This document shows, one piece after another, positions 34,101 to 45,789 of a stretch of 64,000 nucleotides of DNA. This DNA comes from Nectonema munidae (taxonomy: Eukaryota > Nematomorpha > Nectonematoida > Nectonematidae): positions 62,001-126,000 of the forward strand of contig JAUIRK010000475.1 of assembly GCA_030549495.1 (NCBI GenBank). The letters run 5' to 3'. The first letter of the stretch is position 1; the number at the start of each line of letters is the position of its first letter. The position numbers were made by a program, and so were the translations under genes. The notes beneath the pieces were generated by a model. The model had not been told where the DNA came from. It searched no databases and saw nothing but the letters and a program-made list of their open reading frames with translations.

Positions 34101-36892
34101 ATAAAGGTATTTCCTAAAAATATTCATCATTAGAATTACTTTTTAGTTTGAGATCGATCCGAATAGCTTCTTTTTTTTAAATAATGACAAGACGCAAAGA
34201 TTTGTGGTTAGTAGTGATGCGCGGATCTAAATTTTTCTATTGATGCCGATTACATTTTAAAATGTCGATACCGATGCTTAACCGATATCGCTACTAAGAA
34301 AATATGTTGAGTGCATAAAATTTTTTATAATTATTGTAAGCTTTTAAAAAAAGGTCTCTATAACAATAATTAAAAGAAATAAATTAAATTTTAATGTAAA
34401 CACATGAGCTTTTTTTCCGTAATTCCTTCTAATTTGTTTCTTCTAGAAGATTAAACTTGTTCAGCACAACTAAACGTTAGGGGGAAGATAAACCAAAATT
34501 GGCATACTATGTTTAAAGTATAAATATTTATGTATACATAATAAAGAAATTAAAAAATATATCATTATAATAAATATTTATATAATATATATTTATATTT
34601 TACTATAAATTTAAGATGTTCAAAGGTTAAGAAAATGGATCAAAAATCTAACCCTAACTCTAATTATTATGAATTTGATATGTTTTTTACATCAAATTGT
34701 GAGCAAAGGGTAGCTTTCATTAAAATGCTATTTTATATATAAAGAGCTATATGCATAAAATACAAGGGTTCTTTTACTCTTTATAGCCCTAGTTAGTATA
34801 AACTTTAATTTGTCTATTGGATCCGCTGATAAAAATTTTCCAATACCGATCAAACAAAAAAGCCGATACCTATCGATCTCGATCTAATCGGTACATCCGT
34901 CACTAGTTAGCATTCGTTAAAACACACTCGGAACTTTATTCCAAAACAATATGATTTCATTGAAGTAGGGATGCCAGAGATCAACATTTTTTGCTGAATG
35001 GAAACAGGATTAGTTTATGTCAAGAAAAATATTTTTCTTTGGTCATGATGAGCGTGTGAAATCAATATATTCTGATCTGCAGGCTTCTAAAATTATAGTT
35101 TAAAATTAAGGATAATATATAAGTTAATTTATATACAAAAGAGTGAATCGCCATTTTAAAGGTTTGAGTAGTAAAATAGTTTCATAATTTAAATAAAAAT
35201 TATTGGGAATTGTTTGAAAAGGAAAATAATTACATTCGTTTACAGTTGTTTGAACATTAGAACAACCATGTTTCCAGATCAAACTTTGAACCGACAGTAC
35301 CCCAACGAAAAAAAAACCATTCATTTAAAAATAGAAAAAAGTTCTAAGCCCTAACTTTTTATATAAACCATTTTAAGTACTAAATTGTTTTTCAAATTTG
35401 TTCTCAGCTATCACAATTATGTTTTTTTGAAATTTTTACAGTACTCGATTTGAACGTTAAATTTCGTTGTATACTAGTTTGCCAACACATCTTTGCGTAT
35501 TTTTTTTTGAAATTATTTTTTAATAAAATGCTTTTTTATTTCATCCTATACTAAACATTAATATCTAATTTTTTTCCTTTTTACAGAAAACGTTCAATAA
35601 ATCGGTAAAATTCGATATAAAGAATATTTTAAGGAATGTAGACTACAGTAAGAACTTTAATCTAGTTTTTTAACGTGTTTTTTGCTTTGCGTTAATGATA
35701 AATTCATTAAATCTTTAAAAAAAGTTCACAGTTTGTTTAATACAAAAACGTTGCATTTTGAGTTACTACTTTGAATTGTTCTTGTTTTTTGAATTGAATT
35801 AAAGTTTAAAATTTTTTTTATTGTAGTAAAAATATGAGCATTTAAATTTCAAAAAATCGCTTACTTGTGATAGCTGAGAACAAAAATTAAAAAGAATTTA
35901 GAATATAGGACAATTTAGAACTAAAAAAAGACAAAATAGAACTTAAAAAAGACAGTTTAGTACTTAACTAATGTCAATTTAAAACATAAAAAAGACAATT
36001 TAGAACTTAAAATATGGTATATATTGGAGCAGATGATTTTTATTTTACGCAATACTAGTTCCACATTTGGCATGAAAGACTTAAAACCCGATTGTAATTT
36101 TTGTCTTTAAACATTATTGGGATGTTGTCCGTAAATTATTTTATAAAAATTGACTAATGTTATTTTATTATATTATAATATATACTTCATATTGCTTTTG
36201 TTTATTATGTGAAGGAGATCTTTCAATTCATCAAACTGAGGGGGCATAGTACAAATATAAGAATGTTGCTAATCTGTGGGTTGTCTAAACATCTATTTAG
36301 ATTATAGATGGAGGCAGGTGTATGGTGCTGTTCAAATCTCTATAATTGTAAATTTTCTTCATCCGCAATGAGGATTAATTCAACTATTGGATGAAACAAA
36401 GATAACACGTTTAACATTGATCATTTTAATTACATAATTAACAGTTTGTAATCTAATGTTTGAAAAAAAGAACTAATACCCTTTAAACATGAATCATGTT
36501 TCTGATCCAACTGTTAACGTTAAAAAATGGCGTGTTCAATTCTAGCATAGATATTGGCATGATGATGAATCTTGTACTAAATCCAAAACTTTCATTTCTG
36601 CATGTTGACCTTGATAACCAAAATTAGAAGGATTTAAGGAACGGGAAAGATTTGAGCATGCAGACATCACTTATCGCAGTTGACATTTTAAAATATGATT
36701 TGACCCTTGACGTCATTGTATTGAAGTGTTAAAGCATATTCAATTCTTGCCTTCAAGATTCTAAAATCTTACTTAAGATTGACGAATTTCGCTTCACTCG
36801 ACAACAAGTTATTTTGCAAGCACAAATGCTTCAAAGAAGTTGTGAACGTGAAGCCGCATACAGAAATGCCATCTTCTGTGGATGGAGAATGA
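28146..36892 (+). CDS. Small single-LIM-domain protein, two exons
   Basis: Two exons, 28146-28264 and 36778-36892, join in phase (AC then A) across an 8.5-kb GT-AG intron. Together they give 234 bases and 77 residues ending in TGA at 36890-36892. Exon 1 reads MSAKCPVCDKTVYQ, then YHKTCFKCSVCKSRLT. Exon 2 continues LTNFASLDNKLFCKHKCFKE. This is one LIM zinc-binding domain filling residues 5 to about 57: CX2C, X17, HX2C, X2, CX2C, X17, C. LIM domains bind partner proteins, often in actin-based structures. The closest pattern I recall is the EPLIN/Xin-type single LIM (VCxKTVYxME... YCKPHF). The final ligand is odd: the usual CX2(C/H/D) is CKHKC here, so His sits at +2 and Cys at +4. A short Pro/Ser tail follows. 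Exon 2 was found by extending the LIM pattern and is not predicted by length. Confidence 0.75.
28712..30950 (+). mobile_element. piggyBac element copy, broken transposase
   Basis: Left end: TTAA at 28712-28715 followed by CCCTCAACCGTACACGC, with a subterminal inverted copy near 28902-28936. The transposase follows in three frames: 29097-29534 (acidic N-terminus), 29564-30283 and 30374-30934. Catalytic Asp motifs survive: TVDEQLYGY, IVTDRYFTS and CGVDLMD. The C-terminus has the Cys-rich domain CKYCKKNCRSSCFCC then CPEH and CLFC. Frame changes near 29520, 30258 and at a poly(A) tract near 30390 break it. I found no right inverted repeat before the Tigger remnant, so the 3' end seems lost. It lies in sense within the LIM intron. 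Confidence 0.88.
31190..32635 (+). mobile_element. 5'-truncated Tigger (pogo/Tc1-mariner) element
   Basis: One open frame to 32322 encodes most of a Tigger-type DDE transposase, similar to TIGD4/TIGD6. It starts within DVSEKIVSDWKAKIP and continues with FNLDETGLIY (first Asp), LLFLDNNAPSHH (second) and QPMDQGII (third). The C-terminal tail is acidic. The N-terminal CENP-B-type helix-turn-helix domains are missing, as is the left end. The right end is present: it finishes ACAGGTTTGACTG at 32633, then the TA target. The catalytic frame itself has no stop. It lies directly after the piggyBac copy in the LIM intron. Confidence 0.88.
32636..34206 (+). other. LIM intron, no further gene seen
   Basis: AT-rich intron sequence with poly(A)/(T) tracts. 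Short open frames here show no domains. Confidence 0.5.
34212..34905. mobile_element. TIR element, hAT-like
   Basis: The ends TAGTGATGCGCGGATC and the complement of GGTACATCCGTCACTA (TAGTGACGGATGTACC) are imperfect inverted repeats. GTTAG flanks both sides (34207-34211 and 34906-34910), so only 5 bp of duplication is visible. Inside, degenerate gatnccgata motifs repeat near both ends. No transposase is visible. It lies within the LIM intron and resembles the element at 39379 in design (TAGNGATG start). Confidence 0.6.
34911..36777 (+). other. LIM intron 3' part with a short tandem repeat
   Basis: At about 35895-36015 a unit of about 21 bases resembling aatttagaacttaaaaaagac recurs about five times with decay. 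The rest is AT-rich. The intron ends cttacttaag before exon 2 at 36778. Confidence 0.5.
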
Positions 36893-37005
36893 GAAGAAGA
36901 AGAAAGAATTTTTTTCATTTACACTCACATTTTTACCTTTACAATAACTATACTTAAAGCCTTCTAAAAATTGCTTTCCATGTCTAATTTCATTTTTGCT
37001 TGACT

Positions 37006-37011
37006 AATAAA
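37006..37011 (+). terminator. Poly(A) signal for the LIM gene
   Basis: AATAAA lies 114 bases after the LIM stop codon. This supports 36778-36892 being a terminal exon, though the hexamer is common in AT-rich DNA. Confidence 0.5.
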
Positions 37012-37159
37012 ATTACAAAACATTTTTGCGTACTATTTTTAACAAACTTTTGTGTATCTAATGTTGATATGATTTTGTATTAAAGGAAGTTTATTTATTA
37101 AAGATTGCAAAGCAAGTATTATCCAAAAATAAAGAAATATCACATTGGTTCCTATCTTT

Positions 37160-38920
37160 TTACGGTTTTGTCACTACCTACCTAAAATAGGCATGTATCG
37201 ATTCGGAAATTTTGGCATATTCTTGTTTTTTTTTACAATTACCGCTACCTATTCTAATTGTAGTTTTGAAAATGCTTAAACATAACACACTTTAAAAATT
37301 ATAAACCGTGTAAAAATTTAAAAAGTAGAATAGTTTATCGAAAAAAGTTTGTTAACAATAATAAAAAATGACTAATTTTATCATTTCTTTATAATATATA
37401 TTTATTAATTTTTTTAATTCAAGTTAAAACTTGAAAACATTCGTTTTTCTGGACTTCTGGAGTAAGACACTTTCTCTGCAGAGTGAGCAGACACCTTACT
37501 TCTAAATTATTTAGGTAATCACACTGAAAACAAAAAGTTGTTACCGTTACTACTTTACATGGTTACCCTAACAATCCATAACTACTATACCCTTGATAAT
37601 TAAAATACCATAGAATCATGGAAAATTTACTATTTTAGTAGTAAAATTCCTTTCGATGAGATAAGCATTTGACTAAGCACCTACACATGATTTTTAAGTT
37701 CCATTAACATATTATCCAAATATTGGTATAGGTGACATATCCCAAAAAATTGTAATATTTATTAATTCAAAAATTTGAGTATACTAATATAATAAAAATA
37801 CATAAAATATGGGTGCAAAAATTTTAAATTTAACATTATTCAAGATTTAAATCTAAACAAAGTTTTAGAATACTTTTGTCTATTTTTTCGAGACTCTTTG
37901 ATAAAATTAAAAGTTTTTTTTCAAACACAAAGAAAATTTTAAATTAAAAATTTACATCGAAAGAAAAAAAGTCGAAAAAAATTTGGAAAAATTATCACAT
38001 TTAATTCTATCAATATATAAAATAAAGGAACCCTTTCCAACTGTCTCCATTTTTTGTTTCAAAAACAATAAATCGGTGGTCTTTTGGATTTGGTTTGAAG
38101 AAATTAATTTATCTTCTATCTTTTCTTTGAGTAAAATTGACAAGGTAACATTTGTTAATAGCAAAATACATATACTTACTATAAAATTTTACTAAGAAAA
38201 TTGTTAAATCTTATAAAAATGGTCCAACAAAGAATAAATTCAATGCTTTTTCAACTCTAGTAAAAAATGTAATGGAGATCTGAATGAGATCAGGTGTGCC
38301 CATTAAGACATACAGTGACATTGACAACATTTTTATTACAGAATCACAATGGGGTATTCGCATATTTATCTCATTATTTAAAACACAACAAAAGTAAGTT
38401 CAAATTATCCCAAAATTTAAACTTATTTATTTTTTCTCCCACAGATGGATTTTTATGGTAAACATAATTTTTTTGGACTTTTTGACACATTGTAGTGAGA
38501 TTTGAGAAAGTGACAGAGAAAGATAGAGCAGTTTTTGAGAATAACTTTTTTTTGTAATAGCATTTATGCATTTTTTTATTAGCCCGGAGACAGCTCAGAG
38601 AGTAAAACTGACATGATTTACTGTCGTCAGACATGGCCTGTCGTGGGACATGGGCCGCATACAACTGACTCATTACATATCATATTCATTTATCTACCAT
38701 AAACAAGATAGAGAGATGGAAACTCTAAACAATGCAAAATCTGTTTTTATTAGCCTGTTATCTTCATTCTTTTTTATTCTTCCAAAAGAGATAGGCAAAT
38801 ATGTTTGAAAAGAACATTCAGAGAAACTAAGAGTGAAACTAGAGAGAAGTGATTAAGAGAAGGTCCCCCCTCCCTCTATAGATCCATCCTGGTTCCGTCC
38901 TGAAGCGAAATTAAGAATAT
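37160..38920. other. Intergenic, no gene seen
   Basis: AT-rich. A 99-codon minus frame at 38374-38673 has no recognised domain, and I could not support it as a gene. Confidence 0.4.
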
Positions 38921-39034
38921 GCGCGTAGAGTCTTGATCCAGATGGTCTGGGTTCGATTCCCGATCGTGACTCTCCTTACCATCTGTCCAGCTATGGAAGA
39001 TTATTCTTGCCTATGGATGAGATACCGACAACTA
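38921..39034 (+). mobile_element. tRNA-derived SINE, family A (5' truncated)
   Basis: Contains gcgtagagtcttgatccag, the Pol III B box GGTTCGATTCCCG (about 38950-38962), then a body with ccttaccatctgtccag and gaagattattctt. It matches the minus-strand copy at 55450-55585 closely. The A-box end is not recognisable in this copy. Confidence 0.8.
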
Positions 39035-39370
39035 AAAAACATGATTTTATAAACTCATAGAAAAAAGTTTCAGAAAAAAATGAAAAAAATTCCATGTGCC
39101 ACTGTATTTTATGATATTGTAACTGCCCATATATTCGCAAGACAGCAGCTGTCCATCAATTAGTAATTAATCCTCGATTGCTATTCTCTCAATTTTCACT
39201 CAGATAGGTTAAAAGTAATCAACCTATTTTAAATTTATGTTATCTTCGGATGTCTATATTATTACCAATCAACCCATTATCTATAAGTATAGAAATGATG
39301 AAATGCGTTCTATTATACTAGAAACACAAAATAAACGATCTTGAGTAACAGAATAGAAGATCAACTAAAT
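39035..39370. other. Intergenic, no gene seen
   Basis: Short AT-rich spacer between the SINE and the following hAT element. Confidence 0.4.
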
Positions 39371-39378
39371 GTTCCTCG

Positions 39379-40058
39379 TAGAGATGTATCGGATGTGAAT
39401 TTTTTTACATCTGCGAATGCGGATATTAGATCTGACATCCTAGTGGTTGCGGATATCCAAAATAAATTTTTATGCGGATATAAAATATTTTTAAAAAATT
39501 ATATGTTTTATATTTTACAGTATCTTACTATTTTAATCCCTTTTTTTACATTTTTTACTGTTTTTTAATCCACCAATGTAAAAAAACCAAAACCAGAATA
39601 ATTAGAAAAATTTATTTAAAATAATCATACTTAATTATCGGTAAATTTTGTTTAAGAAATAACAGTTTTTCTACTTTTTGATACTTCCTTATTTCTTGAT
39701 TAAAAGCTTCATTATCTTCATTTTCTTTCTCGTAGTCCATAACTTCATTCAAAGAGGTATAAACTTCATTAGCACTTTTCTTCATTTTTTACAGCTTTTT
39801 ACTCATCATATAAATTCAAAAGGAAAGTTTTTATTTTATTTGTTGTTTCAAAATTAGTGAACAATTACTTTTGGATCTCGGATCGAGAAAAGTAGCTATA
39901 ATTTAAAAATTAGAAAAGTAGCTATAATGTAAAGATTAAATTGCAGATGCCGAAGCGGATGTTAACATGAAAAAAATCCGCGGATGAGGATCTAAAGCGG
40001 ATGTAAAAAATTTTCGGATGATCCGCATATGGGGATGTGGATATCCGATACATCTCTA
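39379..40058. mobile_element. hAT relic with internal transposase scrap
   Basis: A 680-bp element with terminal repeats TAGAGATGTATCGGAT and ATCCGATACATCTCTA. It is flanked by GTTCCTCG (39371-39378) and GTTCTTCA (40059-40066), 6 of 8 bases alike. Near both ends gcggat motifs repeat. About 39640-39800 on the minus strand reads NEVYTSLNEVMDYEKE onward, resembling the linker before the hAT C-terminal domain. It is a non-autonomous remnant. Confidence 0.75.
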
Positions 40059-40066
40059 GTTCTTCA

Positions 40067-40760
40067 TGTATTAATTAGTGTAGATATAAAGGATTTGACA
40101 GGTATTTTGACACATAGCAATTGGAAAATGCACATTTTTAATATAAAAACTTAGGTGTAATTGAATTTAATCAATTTTTTGGAAGAAATGAAAAGAATGA
40201 ACATAAAACAATTCTGTATAAATAAATGTGTTTTTGTTTACTCTACTACATAATAGAAAAGAAAACCCATTTTGCGAATTTACCGTAATAATGTTCTATC
40301 ATTTTCTATAAATTGATTGGAAAAAGTATAGGGAGCCAAAAGCTTAAAAATTTTACAAAAATTAAGAACAATTTTCATACATTGGATATCTTTAAATTTC
40401 GGAATTTTTTAGTCAGAAAAAGAGTAATAGTATGAGAAAGGTGACTCTAGTTAAATATCCACGATAAAACGATTTTGAAAGACTCCAATTAAAAATACTC
40501 TTTGTGATATGAGGCAAAAATAGAGACTAATAAAAATTGAAATCTGTTCTTACTTGTAGAATCTTTTTTGCGATGTCTATTCTAAATTGTTGAGTCCAAG
40601 TAAAATGGTTAATTATAAAGAAGCTTTGATTTATTAAAAATTTGAAAAAAGTTTATAATTTATGGCTTGTTGTTCTCAACAAAGAGTATAAAATTTAGTA
40701 AAAGAGTAGTGATATTATACAAAAAAAGTACAAAAGTGTATATAGACAGAGTATAATATA
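40067..40760. other. Intergenic, no gene seen
   Basis: AT-rich; no domain or terminal repeat recognised. Confidence 0.4.
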
Positions 40761-40764
40761 TCTT

Positions 40765-41010
40765 CCTGAAATCTTTTTAAGGTTGAACAGAGGGAGACAA
40801 AAATATTTTGAAGGGAATATATTGCTATACGATAAATAATATTTTTAATTAAATATACTATTGTGTTTTTTGTAATTAAAAATTGCCAAATAAGTTTTAA
40901 TTGAATATACAATTATGCTTTTATGAATTGAAATTACCAAACGCGGAGACAGTGTTAATAAGCAATTAAATACTTTAAGGTTATACAATTTTCTCTCAAA
41001 GTTTCAATAA
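40765..41010 (+). repeat. Unclassified dispersed repeat, copy 1
   Basis: Shares the order cctgaaatct, ggttgaac, gggagacaaaaa, attttgaagg, then ttaattaaaat and ttctctnaaagtttcaa with 57622-57800 in the same orientation. Similarity is patchy, so the repeat is old. No coding content is seen. Confidence 0.5.
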
Positions 41011-41452
41011 AATTAAAGAAATCTTTAGGAAAATCAATCTTAAAATAAAAGCTGAAACGGTTTAAAATTATATATTTTATGGGTAAGAAGTAAAAACTAA
41101 ATTTACATTGATTATGGAAAAATAAAACTTTTGTGAGGCGCAAATGAGAACTTTAAAGCGCATCCGTTATGCACACTTCACTGGTTTTCAGTATGTATTA
41201 TTTTTGGAGAAATGCTAATTTGTAAAAATTTGTACCACCTTCTAATTTTTGACTTAGTAATTGTTATTTAAAAAAAAATTTAAGTCATTTAAGGCCATTA
41301 TTGGGCTGAGTCAATAAAACACATGTTAGTTTTAACGAAAATTCATTAAGATATTATATCGCACTTATAATTGCTATTTCTTTATAATTGGGAGCAGTGC
41401 CGTGCTTTTATGGCTTTTGAAGCACCACCCCGCCCCCAAAATATTGAGTATG
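41011..41452. other. Intergenic with a solo hAT-like end
   Basis: At 41396-41411 CAGTGCCGTGCTTTTA looks like the left end of a hAT-type element. No partner was found. It may be the older host of the MITE at 41461. Confidence 0.35.
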
Positions 41453-41460
41453 TTTAAAAT

Positions 41461-41671
41461 CAGGCTTTCTCAACTGAGATTCCTAAACATTCAAAAATCG
41501 CACATTGTAAAGTAAAGAATACAAAAAATGTTTCACTTTTTTCAAACTTTAATTTCAATAAAAAAATAACTAAAGTAAGTTTTTGAAAAAAAATTAGAAT
41601 AATTTATTTATATGCAATGCCTAAATAATTTCAAAAAAAAAGCACGATTCTCCCATGGTTGAGAAACCCTG
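41461..41671. mobile_element. hAT MITE
   Basis: A 211-bp element with inverted ends CAGGCTTTCTCAACTGAGAT and, on the complement, CAGGGTTTCTCAACCATGGG. Flanks are TTTAAAAT (41453-41460) and TTTTAAAT (41672-41679), 7 of 8 alike. AT-rich noncoding interior. Confidence 0.8.
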
Positions 41672-41679
41672 TTTTAAAT

Positions 41680-42770
41680 GATAAAGATTTGGTTGTATAC
41701 AAAATTTTCTGTATATTTTTTTATAAAGAACATTTAAAATATGTTAACTTTGAATGATGATGAGGGTTATCTTTTATGTTCTTTACTGGAAGTTTAAAGT
41801 GAAATTTGGAAGTAGTTTTTCAACAACATATTTGAAAAATTTTAAATTTTAATCATGTAAATATATATTTTGAATTAAAATCACATGATTCTAATATAAA
41901 AGCTAATTTAAATCTTTAAATAATTTATCTTAGATATTTGTTTGTTTTTAAAGTCAATTTTTAGGTAAATTTTTTTATTTATAAAAATAAATATTAGTTA
42001 ATTAACGGTTTAGTTTGTTGATTAGTTAGCAGATTGGTTGGTTGGCTAATTAGTTATTTATTTAGTTAGATAGGAGATTTATTCTAAGGGACCTCAAGGG
42101 TACAGCAAAAATTTGTCATATTAATGACATGATACTACAATTTTTTAGTAAAGTGGTGATTTATATTTAATATATACTTATTATAGCAACTATCGTTTGT
42201 TTGAATAAAAATTTTAATCAAAATATATGTTATGTAAACAGAAGAAGATTTAATATGTTAAAAACATGAAATCAAAATTCGCTATTTTTTTTATTTTTTG
42301 CATATATAACAAAAGTCATTTTTTACTTGGTAACGATGTTCTGAACAAATGAAACATTTCAAAAATTCTTTCACTTTGTATATCTGTTTTTAGACATCAA
42401 TATATAGGCGTTTGACAAAGAAACATCAATGACATTAAAGTTAAGAAGAAGAAGCCATATATTGTGTGTTTTATTGTTGAAAATTCTTTAATTTTGAATC
42501 CATGAGGTCCATGCAAAAGTTACCTTTGTTATAATCCAATTAAACTTCTACCTTTTTATTACCACGGAGACTTTTGATCTGAGAGTGTGAAGATGAAAGT
42601 AAGAGAACAATTTTACATTTTTAGGAACGTAAATAAAACTTTGTTCGTATTGTCGTATAAAGATGATGTTGAAAAGATGTTTCGACTATTGATGTTTTTC
42701 AGAAAGGGAGGAACACATTTTCTATTTTTATTCAAAGTCCCCAGCAATCTAAAGTTTACTTTCCAAAGAT
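41680..42770. other. Intergenic, no gene seen
   Basis: AT-rich. At 42005-42070 there is a degenerate run of TTAG/TTGG tetramers. No gene is seen. Confidence 0.4.
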
Positions 42771-42779
42771 CTAAGCAAG

Positions 42780-43913
42780 TTTATGAATTGTGAAATATAT
42801 CTCGGTACCAGTGAAATAATAGGGTTTTGCAAGGTTCAGAACAACTTTTTGAACAAGATCTTTGTTTGATTTCCCATCTAAATTTTTACCAGTGTATATA
42901 TCTGCTGAAAGCGCAAATCCAGTACTAGACTCTTTTGGAATTATGAATCTAGTGAGATTACATATTCCATAATTCTCTATATGCCGCCATTTTATCTTAT
43001 TTTTTTCTTTTTTTCCGGTTTCTGAAATTATCAAAACGAAGACATCGGAAAATTTAAAACGTTCATAGTCATAAACAGCTCTGCAAAATGGTCGTCTGTC
43101 ATTTGGCTTGAACAAATCTTGTAACGGGGACATGCTGTCTCTATCTGCACCAGAACTTATGAAAATAGCATAAGAAGAAAATATTTCTTCATAAGAAAAT
43201 ATAGTCATTGAGAAGGACGCTATTTATTATGTTTTTACTCATAAAGCCATATTAAATCTTCGGCATTTCTATTTGTGTATCTGAGAAAATAGAAAAAGAT
43301 ATTCGTTGTATAAAATTTCAAAAAAGCATCTATTTCAGAAGTTGGATTGCATTACTCTTATAGTTATAGTTTTATAATGTTGCGGCTGGGAATTTGTGAA
43401 AGAAAGGCATCTTGAAAACATATGACGTCATTCCACCTAATCTTAGTGGCCTCGTCTTTTTCGGTCATTTCATAACCATGATTTTGTTCTTTTTCTATTT
43501 CGACTAAGACACTAGCTAATTTAAATGAGGTTCTTTTCTGTTGCTTCATTTAAAATAATAATGTAACGACAATATTTTCGATGGAGAACTTTGGACTTAT
43601 AAAAATGAACTAAATAAAAATGATAGAAGTTGTATAAAAGAAATAATGTAACAGTAATAAAAATCAATAAATACGATAGAGTGTGATATGACGATTTGAT
43701 ATTAAAACTTTTAAATTAATAAATTATAACAGTTGGATTGCCAACACCCAATTGTAGCAACACGTACACTTCAAAATGAAAATTGTTTCATTCATTCATT
43801 TAAAAATAACACCGAATTTGAAAAAATGGTATAAATTTATAAATTTTGGCTCCCATTGACAATTAAACTCAATGGAAGTACATTTTGTAGTAACGTGTGC
43901 GTTTCAGGGTTAA
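42780..43913 (-). mobile_element. piggyBac relic, 5' half
   Basis: On the minus strand the element begins with TTAA (43910-43913) and CCCTGAAACGCACACG, clearly related to the left end of the copy at 28712. Transposase pieces follow. 43364-43549 is the N-terminal region. 42771-43208 reads ISSGADRDSMSPLQDLF, then FALSADIYTGKN, then AKPYYFTGTEIYFTIHKL, which align with the plus copy. The first catalytic Asp region is missing and the C-terminal half is absent. It is an old, truncated relative of the element in the LIM intron. Confidence 0.8.
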
Positions 43914-43934
43914 GGTGTTTTTTGTCCCATATGC

Positions 43935-44074
43935 CAGAGATGTCAAACTCAAAAAAAACAGCTCTTGAGATCCGGTTAAAAGCCAATGGTTCTAAAAACA
44001 AAAATACTCGTCAGACCGCATTGTAACTCTTGGTGGGAATAATGCGGCCCATGGGCTCTGTGTTTGACACCCCG
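43935..44074. mobile_element. Short hAT MITE
   Basis: A 140-bp element with ends CAGAGATGTCAAACTC and, on the complement, CGGGGTGTCAAACACAGAG. It is flanked by CCATATGC and CTATAAGC (6 of 8 alike). The ends resemble the CAGGGGTCTCAAACTC end of the element at 52492-55384, so it may be a deletion derivative of that group. Confidence 0.7.
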
Positions 44075-44082
44075 CTATAAGC

Positions 44083-45785
44083 CAATATCTGTCACTTAAA
44101 GAAGATTAAATTGAAATAATGATAAAAGAAGTCGGAAACATATGAAAAATGGCTTATCTCTTCATCAAATATAATCATAACTCTTTTAAAGTGCTCCATC
44201 AGCAACCAATTCATCAAAATGTTTCATTTAACACACGTGAAAACACACATACGCATTATACACTTTATGCACTATTTTTTGTATTCCTTTGACATTCTGA
44301 ATGTTCCTCATTTTTCAAAGTTTACCAGCATCACATCACCGCCACTATATTTCCTTCCTCTCCATTTTTCCTTGCATAAAAATGGCATAAAGTTGATTCC
44401 TAAGTTTCACTTTGTTTGCAATTCTCAAGGCTCTTGCTCGCGTGTAATTCCATGATCGTTACAGCCACACAACGCTACTTGGTACACTCACGCCTCCTAC
44501 TACAAGCGTGTGTCTGTGCGTATGTTGTGATTTTTGTCAGACATTTTGCACGAAGTATACAAATTCATTCATTCCAACAAAAAATATGCAAGCACACGCA
44601 TTAAAAAAGGACTCATTTTCATTTACTCAAAGAATTAAGTAAGTTTTCTCCACCTTTATTTAGTAGGGCTGCCATATGTCCCGTTTTTTTGGGATTGTCG
44701 GTGTTTTGAAGTCTCTTAGCAACGAATTACCGAGGATTTATAGGAATCTCTATTTTCTATCCTTAATGTCAGAAAGCTAGTGTTGAAAAATTTAGCTTCA
44801 ACTGTGATTATCTTTTATTAGTATAAAAACTCATCTTTTACCTTTAAAATATTTTTATATTAATAATCGGTATTTATTGGCTAATAAAAAAAATTGTAAC
44901 TTACAAAAAAATAATTTTAATTAAATGTAGTCTAAATGTTCATATATATTAAAAGCAGAAATCAATTGTACACTTTTATTATAGTGTTGTGAATTGGGGA
45001 CGCATAGCTTGACGCAAAGTAACTTTTTTTACTTAAAGCCACAATTTTTTACTACCTCGAATGGAATTATCGGAATATAGACGCCATTTTAGTAATTTTG
45101 GTGTATTTTTTCTTTTCAGGTCTAAAACAATTAAAGTTTATTTCATCATTAAAATAATAATGGGCAACTTATTAATTGACAAAACGTAGGATCTTTTAAA
45201 AAATAAGAACATTTATTTAACGACATCTATAAATAACCTAACTTTTATTTAACGCCAAATTTCTTTTCTAATCTTATTTTGAGCAAAAGCCATTGAGATC
45301 AGGGGCGTCCTCAGAAAATTTTTGTATTTTTATGGCATTTTTTCACTCTCTATAAATTCTATGGGGAGGGGGGGATTTTTTTAGTAAATTCTTTGCTAAA
45401 AAGTGGTAAAGTTCATTAAATTTTTAGTGTTAAATTTATATCTTTCTAATATTGATTCTCACTCACGCTGTATATGGGTTGTTTTCATGCACGTTGTTTA
45501 TAAATGCCATTGACTTTTGCATCCTTGCTGTGTGTGAAGAAGTAAGTCATCAGTGCGATCATGAACTATACTACTGTGCACACTATTTTTGTGTTAATTG
45601 AAATATAAAAAATTTATTTTAGTATCAGCTACTGAAAAAAGGCGTTTTTCATAATCTCCGCTCTATAGGAAGTATAAAAATGTAACTTTTGTCTTTTTTT
45701 AAAAAGTTAAGTTTTTTATATCTTTGGGCATGTATAGTTTACAAATTGAAATAGATGTCTAAAAATCGATTTTTGCACTTTGATT
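44083..45785. other. Intergenic with solo transposon ends
   Basis: At 44666-44685 TAGGGCTGCCATATGTCCCG and at 45299-45317 CAGGGGCGTCCTCAGAAAA look like single hAT-type ends without partners. 44200-44600 is less AT-rich, with two open frames but no domain. I see no gene. Confidence 0.4.
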
Positions 45786-45789
45786 CGTT

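Noticed and set aside
34212-34910. 8-bp target duplication as for hAT elements
   Set aside because: Only GTTAG is shared by the two flanks; an 8-bp duplication is not supported.
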